Positions 1-8,958 of a stretch of DNA of 64,000 nucleotides are shown piece by piece. The notes under the pieces were generated by a model. That model searched no databases. It was given only the letters and a program-made list of their open reading frames with translations, and had not been told where the DNA came from. The position numbers and the translations under genes were made by a program. The stretch is taken from the NCBI GenBank assembly GCA_009746045.1, contig RPFO01000082.1, positions 4,975,314-5,039,313 on the forward strand, written 5' to 3'. This DNA is from Mesostigma viride. Lineage: Eukaryota; Streptophyta; Mesostigmatophyceae; Mesostigmatales; Mesostigmataceae. The first letter of the stretch is position 1. Every line of letters begins with the position of its first letter.

Positions 1-80
1 CCCTCAAGGTGTGCTCAGGATTATGTACAATCAAGCTCCCAGCCTGATATCCAGAGACTTAAGCACCCAGCTCTCAGCTT

Positions 81-3000
81 TTAGACAGATAGACCGACTT
101 GACAGTCAGCATTCATGAGCTTCCTCAGTACATTGTACTGGGCTGGGGCCTTGTGTGGCAGCTTTGTCAATGCATCAGCAGGGTTCTCCTCGCCAGGGAT
201 ATGCTTCAAGTCAACCAAACTGGCCAACTCCTTCAGCAACAAATAATCCAGGTCCCGGCTCCTGGCCAGCTGCTTGTGAACAAACTGGACCATACCCATG
301 CTGTCTGTTAGCAACAACGTCTCCATCTGCAAGGTCCAAGGGGTAACTGAAGCCAGCTCCAGCATTAACTCCTTTATGTACAGGCTGGACTGGATCCCCT
401 CGCATATGGCCCTGCATTCTGCCACATCTGAACTGATACAGACCCTCTTCTGCAGTCTGCTGTACCAGCTGAACAAACTTGCCCTGCTCTGATAAAAAGC
501 AAACAGAGCAGCAGATCTCCCCCTGACCTTGGTAACCTGGCGAGCATCCATGGAACTGTCAACAAAGATCTCCAAGGTGATAGGCTGGGCAAAGTCAATC
601 CCAGACAAAATCAGATCAGGGGTACTCTCCACCAACCGGGCTATGACTCGAGGCTTCTCATCCTCAAGCACCTCATCAGGCATTCTGCTATGGACCATCA
701 AAGACGGACCACAGATGCTGGCAAACCAGGCCCACATGCCTCTCAACTCAGGTCCTGCAGCCTGGGTGATCTTCTCTGGCAAGGCCTTCACAATGGTCTG
801 TTTATAATCTCCTCCAGCCTGAAGCCTGATACTCCACTCCCCGTCCCTCCTGAACAGGGTAGCCTGCATTCCACAGAACACTACAGGCTTGTTGGGCTCC
901 TGCCACAGCTCCTTGCCCAGTGAAAACTTGCCACTGATGACAGGAATAAACTTCTTCAGCCAGGTCGTGGGGGCTAGCAAATGCAGATCATCTCCATGCA
1001 AACTAGCATACACTGGCAGACCCTCCCATTGGGCCAGCAGCAAACAGGGATCAACTGAAGACACTCTCAAGCCACACTCACTGATCAGAGCTTCCTGCAG
1101 CGTGAGTCTCCAGATGATTGGGCTCGACCTGAGTCCTTCCAGGCCCTTCAGAATAACCAGGAATTGTTGATGCAGCTCCAGCTTCCAGATGGCAGGCACC
1201 TCAACACAGTAAGGCTCATCCTGCTTCCACACCCTCCTGGCCACTTCTGGATCAGATTTTAAAAATGCCCTCTTGAAGTCCAGCAGCACTGATGACATAG
1301 CTGCTCCCCTGTTCAGCAACCCCACGTAGAGACATAGCAAAATTCTCCATGTGTCGTGTAGCATCCCTGGCGTGTATAGCTCCTCTCCTGGCAGACTCCC
1401 CGTGCCGTGATACTCATTCAGGACAGGCCTGACATGGGGCACTGATACCTCATCCACAACCTTCCTCTTCAGCACAAATCTCAAAGCAAGCTTCCTTGAT
1501 GCTGGGGGACGTCTGTCTGTTGGTGCAGCACACTCAAACTGCAACCACTCCTCCAATGCCTTGGAGAAGGCGAGCTTCCAAGCCTCAAACAAAGTAGGCG
1601 AGCTCATCTCTTGGACCAGCTGGTCATATGTCAAAGGAGAGTGTGCAGCAAGGCTCCTGTGAGTTATGCCAATACTGCTGGGGTGCAACACAGCTGGAAT
1701 AACCAAACTGGCCGCTGGGGGCACCTCCCCTTCATCCCATTTTACACCCTTGACCGGCTTGGCCCTGCACCTGACTGGAAATGTTGTCCTGAAATTTTCT
1801 AGGGGAATCATCCCCCAGCCATCTCTTCTCAGAGCTGTAGCTCTGATAGAAATCCCAGGATTGCCCAGAAAATTCTGACCCAAAATCACAGGGCCATCAT
1901 AGTCCTCTAGGACAAGGAAGGTCACATCCACACCCATGACAGGGGCAGTAACCTCTCCCAACACCCTTAGATGCGTCCTACCACTGAAATCAGACACCCA
2001 GGGGCAACTTGGTTCTCCGACCAGCAGTTCTCCTGTATGCTGAGGTCCCATGACAGAAACCTGTGCATTGGTATCTATCTCCATGGCAGCTACCTCAGGT
2101 TCATCCAACTGGACAAGCTTGGACACCTTAGGCTCCTTCTTGGCTCTTTGCAAAGCCTGTACAATATCTGATAGACGCACACCCCTAGGCCTGGTGTCGG
2201 GCCGTTCCGGAGGTGCAGCCTGTCCGCCTGCTTGCCCAACCACCGTATGTGAAGGTACCCCAGGGGCCGGGCCAGGGTCACCCTGAGGGCTCGATACAGC
2301 TGTAGCACCCTGATCAGGAAGCTCCACGTCACCCCCGCCTTGTACACCAGCGGGCACCTGGAAGAGGTCTCCTTGATTACCTCCCCGGGGACGGATCTTT
2401 GACCAGGACAGACGGTGCACTGCTTGGGAGCCATCAATGGCCACCCAGCACTTATGGCCAGCGGCTTCTACTCGGGTCACCACCCCATCATGCCAGCTGC
2501 CACGTTTCCCTGGAAAGCTTGGTTCCTTCCACACAACAACCTGTTGTCCAACGTTAGGTTCTAGGACACTCCAGCCCTTGTCTTTCTGCCTCAGCTTGAG
2601 GAACTTGGCCTCTAGCTTCTCCTTCCATGCCTGCTCAGCATCAGCTGGCAGCATCCTGGTATGCAGCATAAGAGGATTGATGGCAATGTCACCAAAGAAC
2701 ATGGGAGTCCTCAGGTTCAGCCTGTCCTCCACAGAACGTAGCCATGCAGATGTCACAATGGCAGATGACGTCCTTGGAATCCTCTCCACCAGCAGCACAG
2801 TCTTGATCTCTTGGATGGCTCTCTCCACCACCCCTTGCTGGCCGTGGCTCTCCCTGGGTGTAATCAGCAACTCTGGAAACTCTGGCAGGTTCTCACAGCA
2901 CTCAAACTGAATGTCACACTGCAACAACTCCAACCCAGGGTACCTGCTCCTTGTCAACTTCAGAGCAGCAATCAATGTAGGCTTCTCCATGTCAGGCAGG

Positions 3001-3287
3001 ATCTCTAGGGTCTTGTACTTGGTATATCTGTCCACTGCCACCAGCAGCTTCAAACCCCTGATTCTCTGAATATCTACCTGCACATGGCCTGGCTGCAAAA
3101 TAGGAGTCCTGGCATGAGACTGCTTGGGCTTTCTAGCAACTAGCCTGCACTTGCAAGCTTGAGCAACCTGTTGGCAGATGGAGTACAACTCACTTCCTCC
3201 CAGCCGTCTAGCAACTTGCAAAGACTGAGCTGCATGGCCAAACATGGTATGCAACCTTGAGGCAATGTCATACAAGAGAGAAAACTT
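81..3287 (-). CDS. Retrotransposon pol: integrase, protease, copia-type RT, RNase H
   Basis: The open frame follows a TAA and has no clear ATG; positions count from a TTG at 3275, giving 1064 residues. Residues 8-45 look like the HHCC pre-integrase zinc site (H9, H14, C34, C41/C43). The integrase core has a plausible triad D68, D121, E151, followed by a basic C-terminal domain to about 295. Residues 395-480 resemble a retropepsin: EIDTNAQVSV (D401) then VILGQNFLG. Copia-type RT spans about 600-800 with DFKRAFL and the catalytic LHGDD. RNase H spans about 900-1045 with FVDSS, SSDVAECRAI and LLTDS. Protease downstream of integrase is not the standard copia order (PR-IN-RT-RH). The active-site DTN in place of DTG may mean the protease is weakened. 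Confidence 0.82.
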   Translation of the reverse strand, partial: KFSLLYDIASRLHTMFGHAAQSLQVARRLGGSELYSICQQVAQACKCRLVARKPKQSHARTPILQPGHVQVDIQRIRGLKLLVAVDRYTKYKTLEILPDMEKPTLIAALKLTRSRYPGLELLQCDIQFECCENLPEFPELLITPRESHGQQGVVERAIQEIKTVLLVERIPRTSSAIVTSAWLRSVEDRLNLRTPMFFGDIAINPLMLHTRMLPADAEQAWKEKLEAKFLKLRQKDKGWSVLEPNVGQQVVVWKEPSFPGKRGSWHDGVVTRVEAAGHKCWVAIDGSQAVHRLSWSKIRPRGGNQGDLFQVPAGVQGGGDVELPDQGATAVSSPQGDPGPAPGVPSHTVVGQAGGQAAPPERPDTRPRGVRLSDIVQALQRAKKEPKVSKLVQLDEPEVAAMEIDTNAQVSVMGPQHTGELLVGEPSCPWVSDFSGRTHLRVLGEVTAPVMGVDVTFLVLEDYDGPVILGQNFLGNPGISIRATALRRDGWGMIPLENFRTTFPVRCRAKPVKGVKWDEGEVPPAASLVIPAVLHPSSIGITHRSLAAHSPLTYDQLVQEMSSPTLFEAWKLAFSKALEEWLQFECAAPTDRRPPASRKLALRFVLKRKVVDEVSVPHVRPVLNEYHGTGSLPGEELYTPGMLHDTWRILLCLYVGLLNRGAAMSSVLLDFKRAFLKSDPEVARRVWKQDEPYCVEVPAIWKLELHQQFLVILKGLEGLRSSPIIWRLTLQEALISECGLRVSSVDPCLLLAQWEGLPVYASLHGDDLHLLAPTTWLKKFIPVISGKFSLGKELWQEPNKPVVFCGMQATLFRRDGEWSIRLQAGGDYKQTIVKALPEKITQAAGPELRGMWAWFASICGPSLMVHSRMPDEVLEDEKPRVIARLVESTPDLILSGIDFAQPITLEIFVDSSMDARQVTKVRGRSAALFAFYQSRASLFSWYSRLQKRVCISSDVAECRAICEGIQSSLYIKELMLELASVTPWTLQMETLLLTDSMGMVQFVHKQLARSRDLDYLLLKELASLVDLKHIPGEENPADALTKLPHKAPAQYNVLRKLMNADCQVGLSV

Positions 3288-3673
3288 TTATTGTCATTAT
3301 TAGCACTCAAGGTATGTACAGATCCCTTATGTACAGGAGGCACCAGGGTCGTGCCTGTCAGACTGTCTCCAGCCCTATCCTCATCCTGACCATCCTGTGC
3401 CAGTCCTGCACGGTCAGAATGCTTCTGAGATCCACCTGGGTCCACATCACCAGGTCCTACCTCAGGCTCAGCACCGCCATGGCGGGCACGTTGGCGAGTA
3501 ACCACTGCAGCTACAGCTGGCATACTCTCTGTGGTAACCAAGCTTGCCCCATCGTGTCCAATAGGCTCTTTCACTAGAGCATGGGGCTGCCCCTCACTGC
3601 TGTCACTAGCAGCTTCATTACACACCCCTGGGGGCACCCTCCAGGGTTCAGGGATGTGTGCAGGCTCAATCAA
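3140..3673 (-). CDS. Linker ORF between zinc knuckle and pol
   Basis: The open frame overlaps the end of the zinc-knuckle ORF and the start of the pol frame. It is acidic and rich in Ala, Gly, Asp and Glu, with no recognised domain and in particular no protease motif. It may be a gag-pol linker read through by frameshifting, or simply noncoding sequence in a decayed element. No ATG opens it; the first possible start is a TTG at 3673. Confidence 0.4.
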   Translation of the reverse strand: MIEPAHIPEPWRVPPGVCNEAASDSSEGQPHALVKEPIGHDGASLVTTESMPAVAAVVTRQRARHGGAEPEVGPGDVDPGGSQKHSDRAGLAQDGQDEDRAGDSLTGTTLVPPVHKGSVHTLSANNDNKSFLSCMTLPQGCIPCLAMQLSLCKLLDGWEEVSCTPSANRLLKLASAG

Positions 3674-4116
3674 TGATCAGCAGCCTTGCCCTTGCCCTTG
3701 TCCTGGGATGGACCAGCCTTGTCCTTGCTGCCACCCTGAGCTGGCTTGCTCTGACCTTCCTGCCTCAGGTACGAGGGACACTCATTCCTGAAGTGACCCT
3801 TCCCCTGGCAGAAATAACATTCCACCTGACTGATGTCCCGTGAGGTCCCACTGCTGGGCCCAGCCTTGGGAGGACCACCCACCCTCTTGAAGTCAAACTG
3901 GGACTGTGGATGTCCCGACTTCGGCGGGGTCCCCCGTCCAGCCCTTCTGTCACGCCCCCTCCTGGACCTTCCTCGACCCCTTGAAGAGGTCTCAGGCCCT
4001 CTCGAGGACGCTGGGCCCCCGTGGCCCGATCCCCTCATGGACTTAACCGTGGGTTCAGTGGCCTCCTCATCATTCTGACGAGGGCGCTTACCCCCACGTA
4101 CTTGCCGCTGAAACAC
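3670..4116 (-). CDS. Gag nucleocapsid region with CCHC zinc knuckle
   Basis: This frame carries an Arg/Gly-rich stretch, then CYFCQGKGHFRNEC, a CX2CX4HX4C zinc knuckle typical of retroelement nucleocapsid, then a Lys/Gly/Ser-rich tail. It continues the upstream gag ORF after a -1 shift at a run of five G near 4090-4095, where both frames encode the same region. The role by family is packaging of element RNA in virus-like particles. The frame change may be programmed or a mutation. Confidence 0.75.
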   Translation of the reverse strand: MFQRQVRGGKRPRQNDEEATEPTVKSMRGSGHGGPASSRGPETSSRGRGRSRRGRDRRAGRGTPPKSGHPQSQFDFKRVGGPPKAGPSSGTSRDISQVECYFCQGKGHFRNECPSYLRQEGQSKPAQGGSKDKAGPSQDKGKGKAADH

Positions 4117-4855
4117 TCATACAACTGATCCGTCATGGCTGCCCAGCCATGGACCTGTCGCATGTGGATGGTCACATTATCCATGGTGACCGGATCCAGC
4201 TGCAGCGACTTGAGAAAGTCGCCCATGGCCATCCGATCTGCGACGAAGAAGCCCTTGGCCATGGCGTCCTCCCTCAGCTTGACGAAGTCTTCAAAGGCGT
4301 GGACCACTAGTTGCCCCTTGATGGGCTTGTAGTCCAGGTATTCTTGCTTCAGGTGGGACCCATCTATGGTCCTCTTGTCACTCAGGAACACCCTGAGTCG
4401 CGTCATAAACGCCGCCCAGGTGTCCCCCGCCGCGTGTCGCTCCCGAACAAACTTGAACAGCCGCCTCGCCGACTGCCGTATGTAGGCACTAGACGCCAGG
4501 ATGCGAAGCTTGTCACCGTTGTATATCTCCGTGTACAAGTTCATGTCCTCTAACATCCTCTCAGCATCCCGGGGCTGCCAATTGTCCTTGATGGACTGAA
4601 ACTGGCCTAGCACCGCGTACCCCTCAGCAACGGTTGGTCGCTTAGGCGCCGCTTGATCTGCGGCTGGCGCGTGCTGCCCGCCCTGCGATCCTTGGCTCTG
4701 ATTATCTGGCACCTCAGCCTGGTCTCCCAGCGCCTGGCCGTCCCCGCGTCCATCGCGTCCACCGCGTCCATCGCGTCCATCTCGTCCATCCAGCCCAGCG
4801 CCGCGCCGCCGAAGCCCATAAAGCCCGCTTGTTGGTTGATAGCTCCATCCTCCAT
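4035..4855 (-). CDS. Copia-type Gag capsid protein
   Basis: The ORF is open from 4931. Its middle and C-terminal part look like a UBN2/gag-type helical capsid: segments such as LFKFVRERHAAGDTWAAF, HAFEDFVKLREDAMAKGFF and TDQLYECFSGKY resemble copia Gag spacing. The N-terminal part is low complexity, with repeated Asp/Gly/Arg (4735-4800) encoded by a 9-bp microsatellite. The true start is uncertain: an ATG at 4855 lies in a different frame, and the gag frame may begin further up. The ORF ends where the zinc-knuckle frame takes over. Confidence 0.65.
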
Positions 4856-4957
4856 GATGGCCTCTGTTCAGATCTGCTACAGCCAGCCAAGTGGCCAAGC
4901 AGCAATTAAAGCAATATAAGCTACTGAACAAGAAAGGAAAGTGCCAAGTGTTACCAC

Positions 4958-5878
4958 TCAGGCAAGACCACCACGGCTGGCCCCAGGCGCGTCCTGGTTC
5001 TCCTTGTCGCTGTCGTCGTCGCTGTCGCTCACCACAATCAGCTCTGGTACCCTGCTACCTGCTGCGCCGTCGTCGACCCGCTGTCGGCCCGCGATGACTG
5101 AATCGTCACCGTTGGTAAAGTAGACAGGTGACAACCCGTCGTTGGCACCTCGCGGATTGTACGTTGGCACCTCGTGGTCGCCGAGTGCCTCGTCGCCTAG
5201 CCCAGCGACACCCCCTGCTCCTACCTCAAGGTCACTCTCGTACCTAAGAGGTGCAAACTCCTCCCAACGCGTCACACGAACGCGAAGGGGCGGGGGCAGT
5301 TCCTGAAAAGGAACTCTTACTCGCTCTGGAAACCTGCCGACTCTTGTTGCGCGCGGTCCTCCGGCGATGGCTTCCGCTGTCGCCCCGACCTCTGCAAGCC
5401 GCCTGTGATGCTCCGCTCCGCGTCGTTCACGCCTAACTGGACCCGCTGCAACACCCTCGTCGCCGATGCCGCCTGCGAAAGCACGTGGTACTCCCGCGCC
5501 CGCTACTGTCGGCACAAACTCGTGTCGCCCTGCGCCAGCTGCCTCCGCAACCTCGCCTCGCCTTGCTGCCAACTCCGTCCGCACTCGCTCTGCTACTGCA
5601 GTAATCACCGTCTGGATGCCGACCAACCCGTGAAGCTCCTGCTCAAGGTCGTCGATGCTCCGGTGCTCCGGAATGACGATGGTTTGTACGTGTCGCAGAA
5701 TTCGCTCCCAATCTTCGACCTGGTCGTCGACGAATTGCACGAAGCTGCGATTTACAGGCGGACGATCTGCAAGCAATAAAGATAGATCCCGAACGACACG
5801 GCGTAATTCAGGAGAAATCGAACCCCCAGCAGACTGCCGAAACCGGAAATCCTGCTGCCGTTGTTCCTCCTGCACCAT
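4958..5878 (-). CDS. 5' ORF of the copia-type element, unknown function
   Basis: A 306-residue ORF whose stop lies only about 27 bases before the gag frame opens, same strand, so it is probably part of the element. The N-terminal 130 residues are helical and Arg/Glu-rich (LRRVVRDLSLLLADRP, DQVEDWERILRHV). The middle is Ala/Gly/Arg-rich. The C-terminus is very acidic and serine-rich (VVSDSDDDSDKENQ), like a CK2-type phosphorylation tract. No enzyme motif is visible. It could be an extra gag-like or chaperone ORF. The start ATG at 5878 was chosen because it is the first in frame. Confidence 0.5.
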   Translation of the reverse strand: MVQEEQRQQDFRFRQSAGGSISPELRRVVRDLSLLLADRPPVNRSFVQFVDDQVEDWERILRHVQTIVIPEHRSIDDLEQELHGLVGIQTVITAVAERVRTELAARRGEVAEAAGAGRHEFVPTVAGAGVPRAFAGGIGDEGVAAGPVRRERRGAEHHRRLAEVGATAEAIAGGPRATRVGRFPERVRVPFQELPPPLRVRVTRWEEFAPLRYESDLEVGAGGVAGLGDEALGDHEVPTYNPRGANDGLSPVYFTNGDDSVIAGRQRVDDGAAGSRVPELIVVSDSDDDSDKENQDAPGASRGGLA

Positions 5879-5899
5879 TCACCACCGGACGAGCTCCTC

Positions 5900-6360
5900 T
5901 CGTCGTCAAAGCTGCACACCGCAACCGGCAACGACCCTCCTGGCCGTTCCGCTGAGACTGGTTGTAATTTGAGTTAAGCTTTCTTCGCACACGCAATGTG
6001 AAGGATATTGTTGCAATGCAGCAATGTGTGAATATGGTTGGAAACGGAGCTTTGTTAAATCGGATAATGTTTACAGCGCTCAACACTTGAGACTTGCACA
6101 CGAGCTTGCCAAGTCAAGGCACAACACGTGAGGCGGGCTCGCAAGAGATGCCCATTTGGCACTGGCCTATTGTTTATATACTTGTGCACTGTGCTTGCTA
6201 GTCCTGAGCAGCCTAGGAGGCCTGCTCAGTAATAACACCCCGGTACAGTATTCACTACCTGTACAGCGCCCAGTTCCTATACAGTAGGTCTGCCATACAG
6301 GCACAGTGACCACAGAGCACAGTCCACAGTGACTATTGCATCTGCACCTAGAAGTCCAGG
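5900..6360 (-). promoter_or_regulatory. Putative 5' LTR / promoter region of the copia-type element
   Basis: Noncoding sequence lies between the Ty3-type element's last stop (6665) and the first ORF of the copia-type element. On the minus strand it has TATATAAA at 6180-6173, about 300 bases before the first ORF. I see no second copy in the window to prove it is an LTR, nor a convincing TG...CA boundary. Confidence 0.3.
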
Positions 6361-6664
6361 ACTAAGCCTGCGGTACCAACAGACCACAGGTTAAGGTTCC
6401 TATTTCCTGCGTACGACGTATCAATCCAATACCGTCGTAGGTACAGCACCTAATTCCTGTCAGCCCAGGAATTACTGTCGACCCCATATGTCGTCGGCAA
6501 ATATTCACGTCCGACTTAGAAGAACAGCCGGCTCGCGCTCGCGCGCGACCGGGAAGTCGGAACGCCATAACTTTCTTGATACTTGTCGGAATGAACTCGT
6601 TCCGGTGCCGCTGGAATCGCAGAGATATGCCGAATCAGGATCACGCCAATGCGCTTGGCGTTAA

Positions 6665-7700
6665 CTACCATGCCTCCTCCTCATCGTCGGCCGCATACCC
6701 AGCAGCGTTCACAAAGACCACAGAACCAGACGAGCCCTCGGCACCCATGGCCCGGGCTCCAGTGTGGTCAACAGTGGTAGGCATGGCGTATCGGGATAGC
6801 ACATCGGCGTTGACATGGTCCTTGCCGGCCCGATGCACAATGGTCATGTGGTACTCCTGGATAATCATGGCCCATCGGGCGAGCTTACCCGTCAGGTTGG
6901 TGTTGGTCATTAGCCACTGAAGCGGCTGGTGATCTGTCACCAGAGTAAACACGCGCCCAAATAAATACGGGCGAAAGTGCTTGATGGCCCACACCACAGC
7001 CAGTGCCTCCCCCTCATAGGAAGAATACCGGCTCTCCGCTGGGTTGTTGCTGCGACTAGCATAAGCAATAACGTGCTCGCGCCCATCACCATCCTTTTGC
7101 GCCAAGACCGCACCCAGTCCTACCTTGGACCAGTCGGTATATAACACAAATGGCAAAGCATAGTCAGGGGCGCGCAGAATCGGTGCCGACGTGAGCTCCT
7201 GCTTGATTGTCTCGATGGCGCGTTGCTGTGCGGGACCCCACGCCCACACGCACCCCTTCTTGAGTAACTCGGTCAAGGGCTTCACCTTGCTGCTGAAGTT
7301 CTCAATGTAACCTCGGTAATAGCCAGCCAAACCCAAATACGCCCGCACCCCTGAGACATCCGTGGGTACGGCGGCCTGCGCAATGGATTCGACCTTGGCG
7401 GCATCAGGCGTCCGGCCACCCGGCACAATCTGATGACCAAGGAATGAGAGGGTCCGCTGGGCGAACTTGCACTTCTCAGGGTGCAGCCGCATATTATGCT
7501 CCTCGAGAGCCAAGCGAACCTGCTCCAAGTGCGCCAGGTGCTCCTCAAATGTCGCGCTAAAGACGATTACATCATCAATGTAACAAGCGGCGAAAGGAAG
7601 ACCTGCAAGCACTTTGTCCATAGCTCGTTGGAAAACAGCACTAGCGTTGCGGTGCCCAAAGGGCATGCGCACCCACTCATACAAATTGCCGCCCCCCAGA
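6665..7700 (-). CDS. Ty3-type reverse transcriptase C-terminal half and RNase H
   Basis: Continues the RT of the preceding frame after a one-base disruption at a C6 run (7692-7697 plus strand; G6 on the coding strand). Residues near the start read YEWVRMPFGHRNASAVFQ, then CYIDDVIVF (catalytic DD), then the thumb motifs FLGHQIV and YLGLAGYYRGYI. The Ty3-type RNase H follows: VLYTDWSKVGLGAVLAQ, SSYEGEALAVVWAIKHFRPY and VTDHQPLQWL, ending near HVNADVLSRY. The frame then stops after an acidic tail with no HHCC zinc finger and no DDE integrase. Confidence 0.88.
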
Positions 7701-8958
7701 ATGCAAGCTTCCGCTGATCCTCCGGCGCAACTGCGATCTGATGAAAGCCGCTACGCAGGTCCAGCGAGGACACAAACTTCACATGAGGAGATATCTTATC
7801 CAGGACATCATCCACACGTGGCATGGGGTAACGGTCCACGGGTGTGTGTGCATTCAGCAACCGCAGATCGGTGGCCATGCGCATACCCGTCCATGCCCCG
7901 GTGATAGCGTCCTTCTTGGGCGCAACGACAACGGCAGCAGCATAGCTGGAGGAAGATTGCCTGATGATACCGGCATCCTCTAACTCCTTGCATTGCTCGG
8001 CTACAAAATCCAACTCGGCCTGACTCAGGCGATGCTGGCGTCGGAACAAAGGAGTGTCAGTGTCCAATGGAACACGCATGGTCCCACCATTGAAACACCC
8101 CAGTTCATCACTTGTGAAAGCGAAGGCCCCCCTTGCAGTGCCTAGCCACTTTAGCATGGCTGAGCGCTGCGCATCAGAAAGGTGTTCGCCAATAGCCCAG
8201 GGGTGCGTATCCGCGGGATCACCCACAGCTACCGCATGTGCCTCAAGATGCGGCGCCCTAGCCGCATCGTCGTGGAACAAGGAAAAGGCTGCCACACCTG
8301 GTGTGACACCCACCGCCGGAGCCTCGCGTGCCGCACGGTGTATTACCCGATGCAGCGTGGGCTCGCCGGCCAGCACGGTGCTGGTCAGCAGGGCGGTCAT
8401 GAGAATGATAGTCCACACCTGTCGCAGACGCCACCCCCATGCTGATGAAGTCCCCGTCGCTGCAGGGCGCTTCAGTTTGGCTGCACGCGCCTCAACCTGC
8501 TGAGGCGGATTGGCTGGGGACGCCCCCCCAGACTGGCGCACGGCAACCGATGCAAGCAGCACATACCCGACCTGCAACACCGACATAGCCTGGCCTATCA
8601 AAGACCAGCGCTCACTCTCGAGCACGCCCGGCAGCGCCGAGGCCCCGACATGAAAACCCATGCTGGCCTCACGAAATTCTGCGGGTGGCTGCACCAACAG
8701 ACCGGTGGTAGTGTCCCAAACGAGACCCTTACCCCGATCACGGTATGCTGTCGACCCTTGGTAACTGACCAGGGTCGGCAGTGCACACATGGGGCTCCCG
8801 ACCCGGTTGACGCGTGCATACGGTGGGCGATCCTCGCTATCCACCTTCTGCGTGACTAGGTGGGAAGGCAATGCTACCTCCGCAGACACACTCGGATGCT
8901 GCCTTGCTACGGCCCCAAGACCGCCTGCACACCGGTCGCACACGCCACGTTGGTCCAA
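7690..8958 (-). CDS. Linker and Ty3-type reverse transcriptase N-terminal half
   Basis: This frame overlaps the 3' end of the gag-protease-methyltransferase ORF by about 50 bases and is -1 to it. The first 260 residues are a linker of unknown role with two hydrophobic stretches (around VGYVLLASVAV and WTIILMTALLTSTVLAG). Then comes a typical Ty3 RT start: RRQHRLSQAELDFV, LEDAGIIRQSSSSYAAAVVV, APKKD, MATDLRLLNAHT, YPMPRVDDVLD, SSLDLRSGFHQI, ending at KLAFWG. The expected continuation is in another frame downstream of a G6 run, so this copy carries a +/-1 indel or a sequencing error there. Confidence 0.82.

Larger units (their letters stand above)
1..6360 (-). mobile_element. Ty1/copia-type LTR retrotransposon, incomplete at window edge
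   Basis: A minus-strand run of ORFs forms one retroelement. In coding order these are an acidic ORF (5878-4958), gag (about 4855-4035), a CCHC zinc-knuckle ORF (4116-3670), a linker ORF (3673-3140) and a long pol ORF (about 3287-81). RT and RNase H are copia-like (DFKRAFL, LHGDD, HIPGEENPADALTKL). The ORFs lie in different frames, so the copy is either decayed or uses frameshifting. The 3' LTR is not visible because the window starts about 80 bases after the pol stop. A TATA-like TATATAAA at 6180-6173 on the minus strand suggests the 5' LTR or promoter lies near 5900-6360, but I could not define LTR ends or a primer-binding site. Confidence 0.8.

Noticed and set aside
8390-8620. Envelope-like protein between methyltransferase and RT
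   Set aside because: Two hydrophobic stretches only, within a linker preceding RT; no signal peptide or other env feature.
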